This document shows positions 60,791-64,000 of a stretch of 64,000 nucleotides of DNA, in pieces. Every line of letters starts with the position of its first letter. The stretch's first letter is position 1. Made by a program: the position numbers and the translations under genes. This DNA comes from Streptomyces purpureus (GTDB lineage: Bacteria; Actinomycetota; Actinomycetes; Streptomycetales; Streptomycetaceae). The stretch spans positions 179,589 to 243,588 of the forward strand of contig NZ_BMQQ01000008.1 in the NCBI RefSeq assembly GCF_014648195.1, written 5' to 3'. The notes below the pieces were generated by a model. The model saw only the letters and a list, made by a program, of their open reading frames with translations. It was not told where the DNA came from and did no database searches.

Positions 60791-61660
60791 ATGACCCTGC
60801 CCTTGGACGAGGACTCCCGGCCGCCGTATCTCCAGGCTGCCGAGGCCCTGCGAGACGCGATTCTGAACGGCGAGTTCGGCCCAGGTGAGCGCCTGCCCTC
60901 GGCCAACGTGCTGCGCGATCGGTTCGGGGTCTCCAGCTCCACCGTCCAGAACGCCCTGCGCGTGCTCAAGCAGGAGGGGCTCGTCTACTCCCAGCTCGGT
61001 CGGGGCAGCTACGTCAGCACCTCCGCCGGCCAGAGCGCCGAGCCAGCCGGACATGGTCACGACGACTCCGATACCGGAGGACCGGACTGGCCGGTCGACG
61101 TCATCCGCAACGAAGACGCTCGACCGCCCTACATTCAGGTCGCCGACATCCTTCGCCGCGAGATCCTGGAGGGCACCTACCCTCCGGGCTCCCAGCTCCC
61201 GCCCGCCAGGGAGATCCAAGAGCGATTCAAAGTCGCCAACTCCACCGCGCAGAACGCCTATCGAAGCCTCAAGCAGGCCGGTCTGGTATACGCGGTCAAG
61301 GGTCGTGGCGTCTTCGTGCGCCAGGAACCGGAGCCGGGTAAGTACCACGGGACCATCACGAACTACCTGCTGAGAGAAGAGATCGACCGCGAGGCGAGTG
61401 CAGCCGCCACCGAGTTCGCCGACCTCAGTGACGAGGAGCTGCTGGAACGAGAAGCCGAGCTGGACCAGCGATGGGTCACGGTCCGGGAGGAGCACCAACG
61501 GCTTTTCAACGAGCGCCGGAAGGTCAAACGCGAGAAGAGCCGACGCGGCCTGTTCCTGCCGCCTCTCCATGACGACGACGCCGAGCCGAACATGTCGCCA
61601 AGCGAGAAGCTGAACACCGCACTGGCCGAATCGAAGAAGCGCCGACAGCAGCGCCCCTGA
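60791..61660 (+). CDS. GntR-family regulator with two winged-helix domains (KorSA-like)
   Basis: From ATG 60791 (MTLPLDEDSRPPYLQAAEAL) the protein has 289 residues. Two complete GntR winged helices follow one another: residues about 12-75 (AILNGEFGPGERLPSANVLR, RFGVSSSTVQNALRVLKQEG) and about 113-178 (EILEGTYPPGSQLPPAREIQ, RFKVANSTAQNAYRSLKQAG). The C-terminal 90 residues are a charged coiled coil (LSDEELLEREAELDQRWVTV) and lack the usual ligand-binding domain. pSAM2 KorSA, which represses replication and transfer, is also GntR-type. The divergent direct repeats are its likely operator. Confidence 0.88.
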   Translation: MTLPLDEDSRPPYLQAAEALRDAILNGEFGPGERLPSANVLRDRFGVSSSTVQNALRVLKQEGLVYSQLGRGSYVSTSAGQSAEPAGHGHDDSDTGGPDWPVDVIRNEDARPPYIQVADILRREILEGTYPPGSQLPPAREIQERFKVANSTAQNAYRSLKQAGLVYAVKGRGVFVRQEPEPGKYHGTITNYLLREEIDREASAAATEFADLSDEELLEREAELDQRWVTVREEHQRLFNERRKVKREKSRRGLFLPPLHDDDAEPNMSPSEKLNTALAESKKRRQQRP

Positions 61661-61728
61661 CCCTCGGCCGGACAGCTTGACCAGCGGGTGAGCTGTTCAG
61701 AGTTTCTTTACTTGATCAAGAAGGGCGT

Positions 61729-61772
61729 CCCGCTTGCGCGGGCCGCCGCGCGTCGGCGGCCGGTGGCCGCCG
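61729..61772. other. Overlapping GC-rich hairpins in non-coding segment, possible replication origin
   Basis: CCCGC-TTGC-GCGGG at 61729-61742 is followed by GGCCGCCG (61741-61748), CGGCGGCC (61754-61761) and GGCCGCCG again (61765-61772). The middle arm can pair with either neighbour, giving two mutually exclusive 8-bp hairpins. A palindrome CTTGATCAAG lies just upstream at 61711-61720. The whole stretch 61661-62158 has no gene I can support. A double- or single-strand origin for the element's Rep, or a structured RNA, are possible. Confidence 0.4.
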
Positions 61773-62158
61773 TCCGCTCCTGTCTGCCGCCCCGCTGGCG
61801 ACGGCCACCGGCCACTCGGCGCGCAGTGGCGACAAGCGAGCCGACTCCGATCCCGGAAGCAACCGCAGCGGCGCCGCCAGGCCGACTCCGCCGAACGCCG
61901 CACAGCACCACGTCAGGCTGCGGCAACCGAAGGCCGCGATCGATCGTCGTCGGCGTGGGTCACAGGCGAAGCCACAGATCGAGCAGCCCATCCCGCTGCC
62001 GAGCGGCCAGGCCGGAGCGGGGCGGATGCTGTGACGGAAGGAAGAGGCGTGGTTGAGGCCGGTGCGGGGTTGCTGGAAGCACACGTGGCGGGTGATCTCT
62101 CGGCGCGCCCGCCGTCGTGGCTGACTTTCTGTGGCTGAGGTTGAAGGTGCGACGGGGA

Positions 62159-63499
62159 TCAGGCGACCAGCGACGGTGGTGCGATCGTCCGTGCTCGGTC
62201 GTACAGGTCGAGCGCCGTCGCGTTCTTCAGATGAGGGCGCAGGAGACCAAACATCGCCTTCACGCGGTCGTCGGCGCGGCCGGACTGCACCTTGGGGTAG
62301 TCGTCGAGGGCCTGGTGCCAGGTGGCGCAGGCCGCTTCCAGGTGGCCGAGTTCCAACTGCCGCTCTGCCAACAGGCCACGACGGTGTACTCGTGTGCGCT
62401 GGTACACGCTTGGGCGGAGCCGGTCCGCTTGCTGCATGGCGTCGACGGCTCCGGCCTTGTCACCGAGTTCGTAACGGACCTGGCTGACGTGGTAGTTGAG
62501 CGAAGAGGGGTCATACGAGCCGAACGCCTTACCGCGTGACTCGGCACGGTCCATGGCCGCCTCGGCCTCCCGGATGCAGCGCAGCGCACCCGTACGGTCG
62601 CCGGTCTGCGCGGCGGCGTGTGCCTGCTGGCCGACGAGGAAGGCCAGCATCCGAGGGCCGGCCTTCGGGGAGGCGGCGGCAGCGGCGTCGGCCAGCTCCA
62701 TGGCCTTCGCCCCGTGGCGGAGGTCGACCGCCTGGACGCTCATGCCCCGCAGGGTGATGCAGTACGTCAGGTGGTCCTCCGCCGCGCCCGCCAGCTCCAG
62801 GGCCTTGACGTAGTAGCGCTGCGCGAGACCGTGCAGACCTTCGTCCACGGCCATGTAGCCGGTCAGGTAGAGCAGGTCCGAGGCGGCGGACAGCATCGCC
62901 TTGCGTACGTCCTCGGGTGCGTCGGCGCGCAGGTAGGAGGCCACGGTGTTGACCATGAACGAGGCCGCCATGGGGCGTGCGTGACGACCGCCGAACTCGT
63001 CGTCCAGTTCCGAAACACGCTCGGTCATGGCGATGACCATGTCCACTTCGTTCATACCGATGCGACTCGTGCGGCCAGACTGAATGGCATCGGCACGCCC
63101 GACTACATCAGGCCAGCCGGGAATGGTGACGGCCACGGAGAACAGGCCGGCACCCAGGACACTCCGGCGGGACGGGTCCATATCCAGCCTCCCCAGGTCG
63201 ATCACCCCTTCCACGGTATCCGCAGCCGCGGAGGAGCGATTGCGTGGAACGGGCAGCCCGGCCTCGGCATGGGTGACGGGGCGGCCGAGGCGGCGGGAGA
63301 GAGCTTCGAGGACGCATCCGCGCACCGCACCCCGAGGGACGGTGCCGCCCAGCCAGTGGCTCACCGCCGACTCGTCGTAACGCAGAGGGATCCCGGTCTC
63401 CGTACCGACGCGGTTCACCGCCCGTGCGAACTGGCGGTGAGTCCAGCGGCTCTCGGCGAGCAGGCGCCCGAGCGCCGCGTTCGGTTCACGCTTGGCCAT
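62159..63499 (-). CDS. Helix-turn-helix / TPR-type regulator
   Basis: The 446-residue protein begins MAKREPNAALGRLLAESRWT. Residues about 10-75 form an HTH-like domain (RQFARAVNRVGTETGIPLRY, ESAVSHWLGGTVPRGAVRGC). A segment DPSRRSVLGAGLFSVAVTIP around 110-130 imitates a twin-Arg signal but is internal. Residues about 150-440 are helical tetratricopeptide repeats (GLAQRYYVKALELAGAAEDH, MLAFLVGQQAHAAAQTGDRT, ALRCIREAEAAMDRAESRGK). Many such proteins exist in Streptomyces, often beside mobile elements. A peptide-sensing or signal-responsive regulator role is inferred. Confidence 0.82.
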   Translation of the reverse strand: MAKREPNAALGRLLAESRWTHRQFARAVNRVGTETGIPLRYDESAVSHWLGGTVPRGAVRGCVLEALSRRLGRPVTHAEAGLPVPRNRSSAAADTVEGVIDLGRLDMDPSRRSVLGAGLFSVAVTIPGWPDVVGRADAIQSGRTSRIGMNEVDMVIAMTERVSELDDEFGGRHARPMAASFMVNTVASYLRADAPEDVRKAMLSAASDLLYLTGYMAVDEGLHGLAQRYYVKALELAGAAEDHLTYCITLRGMSVQAVDLRHGAKAMELADAAAAASPKAGPRMLAFLVGQQAHAAAQTGDRTGALRCIREAEAAMDRAESRGKAFGSYDPSSLNYHVSQVRYELGDKAGAVDAMQQADRLRPSVYQRTRVHRRGLLAERQLELGHLEAACATWHQALDDYPKVQSGRADDRVKAMFGLLRPHLKNATALDLYDRARTIAPPSLVA

Positions 63500-63648
63500 G
63501 CCCTCAACTCCCCGTGACCTTGCGAACTTTCAAGGCTTTCAAGTCCTGGTGCTGCGGCAACGGTACCGCTGAGCGTGGTCGTGCGGTTGCGTAGAGACAG
63601 CAGGCAACGGCGAGTCCTCGCCGCAGCCGTCGTCTGAAGGGCTGAGGG

Positions 63649-63876
63649 ATGAGAAGCGAAGCACGGGCCCGTCTGGCTCGGATGACCGAGGAGCGGGGCA
63701 TGGACGGGGTGTTGAGGATCGACTCCTACGAGGGTGCGGACCTGCCGCCGGGTTCGAACCGGTTCTCGCCGTGTCTCTGCCCGCAGCACGGCAGGGCCAC
63801 GCCCGAGTACGGCGCGGAGAAGCTGAGCGTCGCAGTACGCGAGGCCAACCAGCGCAGCCGCGGAGAGCGGCTGTGA
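63649..63876 (+). CDS. Small hypothetical protein divergent from TPR regulator
   Basis: The 75-residue frame MRSEARARLARMTEERGMDG has GAAGGG 8 nt upstream. It contains LRIDSYEGADLPPGSNRFSP then CLCPQHG, with two cysteines and a His that could bind metal, and a C-terminal helix (EYGAEKLSVAVREANQRSRG). Divergent pairing with the HTH/TPR gene suggests a regulated target or partner. No family recognised. Confidence 0.58.
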   Translation: MRSEARARLARMTEERGMDGVLRIDSYEGADLPPGSNRFSPCLCPQHGRATPEYGAEKLSVAVREANQRSRGERL

Positions 63877-63880
63877 ACCG

Positions 63881-63927
63881 GTTAGCCGCAGCGGAGTCCG
63901 GTGCGGAGGGCGAGTTCGTACAGGGGC
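63881..63927 (-). pseudogene. Short relic of a tyrosine integrase
   Basis: The minus strand reads LYELALRTGLRCG then a stop. LYELALRTGLR is identical to residues 231-241 of the intact integrase at 54934-56217, including the catalytic Arg. The DNA matches closely over about 30 bp and then diverges. It looks like the scar of an older element or a recombination breakpoint at the element's right side. Confidence 0.6.
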
Positions 63928-63983
63928 CTTGCCCCCGGATCTTGGACACTCGAGACACTTGGATCTTGAGTCCAGGAGAACGG

Positions 63984-64000
63984 ATGTCCCGTGGTCATGA
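63984..64000 (+). CDS. Possible start of a gene running off the right edge
   Basis: ATG 63984 (reads MSRGH before the edge) has AGGAG 5 nt upstream. Too little is visible to say more; an insertion sequence gene is possible given the relic just before it. Confidence 0.25.

Noticed and set aside
61688..62056. 122-codon plus-strand frame in the GC-rich gap
   Set aside because: Arg/Pro/Ser-rich, no ribosome binding site, and it reads through overlapping hairpins.

Overview
The window is chromosomal DNA of a high-GC actinobacterium, almost certainly a Streptomyces. The evidence is the strong G/C third-position bias, the GTG starts of rpsL, tuf, infA, rplM, rpsI and glmM, WhiB-family and XRE regulators, a pSAM2-type integrative element, and the order rpsL-rpsG-fusA-tuf ... 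S10-spc-alpha ... rplM-rpsI-glmM-coaA that is familiar from Streptomyces. I see no rRNA or tRNA gene and no CRISPR array.

Layout. (1) 1-9,810: a phage-derived cluster made only of siphovirus-type tail genes (distal tail protein, two tandem tape-measure-like proteins, a heptad-repeat protein, a tail chaperone pair with a -1 frameshift site, major tail protein, tail terminator-like protein). Next to it lie small regulators (MerR/Xis-like HTH, zinc-finger protein, WhiB-like, XRE). No capsid, portal, terminase, lysis or integrase gene is visible, but the cluster runs off the left edge. (2) 10,053-15,492: a conserved-looking hypothetical gene, then rpsL-rpsG-fusA-tuf, closed by a strong terminator. 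(3) 15,523-19,686: accessory housekeeping (PIG-L deacetylase lipoprotein, DUF504-like/2'-5' ligase-like fusion, membrane-anchored unknown). (4) 19,741-29,857: long leader and the S10 plus spc ribosomal protein operons. (5) 30,570-36,924: secY-adk-map, infA-rpmJ-rpsM-rpsK-rpoA-rplQ. (6) 36,949-42,041: truA, membrane protein, ABC-F ATPase, receptor-like Ser/Thr kinase. (7) 42,073-46,837: rplM-rpsI, glmM, then coaA and a DUF389 gene on the opposite strand. (8) 47,053-54,829: a LamG gene relic, then a 2,344-residue secreted RHS polymorphic toxin with Hint pre-toxin domain, WHH-type nuclease tip and adjacent SUKH-like immunity gene. (9) about 54,911-61,660: an actinomycete integrative and conjugative element (AICE) with int, xis, rep, FtsK/TraB-type translocase, a SCO3933-like protein and a GntR regulator, followed by a GC-rich non-coding segment, a TPR regulator and an integrase relic at the right edge.

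How it works together: the backbone encodes translation, protein secretion and cell-wall precursor functions. Three accessory blocks are inserted around it: a domesticated tail cluster with its own regulators and candidate operators, a contact-type nuclease toxin/immunity pair, and a replicating, transferable AICE. The most notable observations are the head-less tail cluster with its frameshift site, a 25-nt hairpin element shared by the rpsL and rpsJ leaders, the WHH toxin module, an in-frame fusion of a DUF2637-type membrane protein to the AICE Rep, and an amber codon at position 3 of a well-formed gene.
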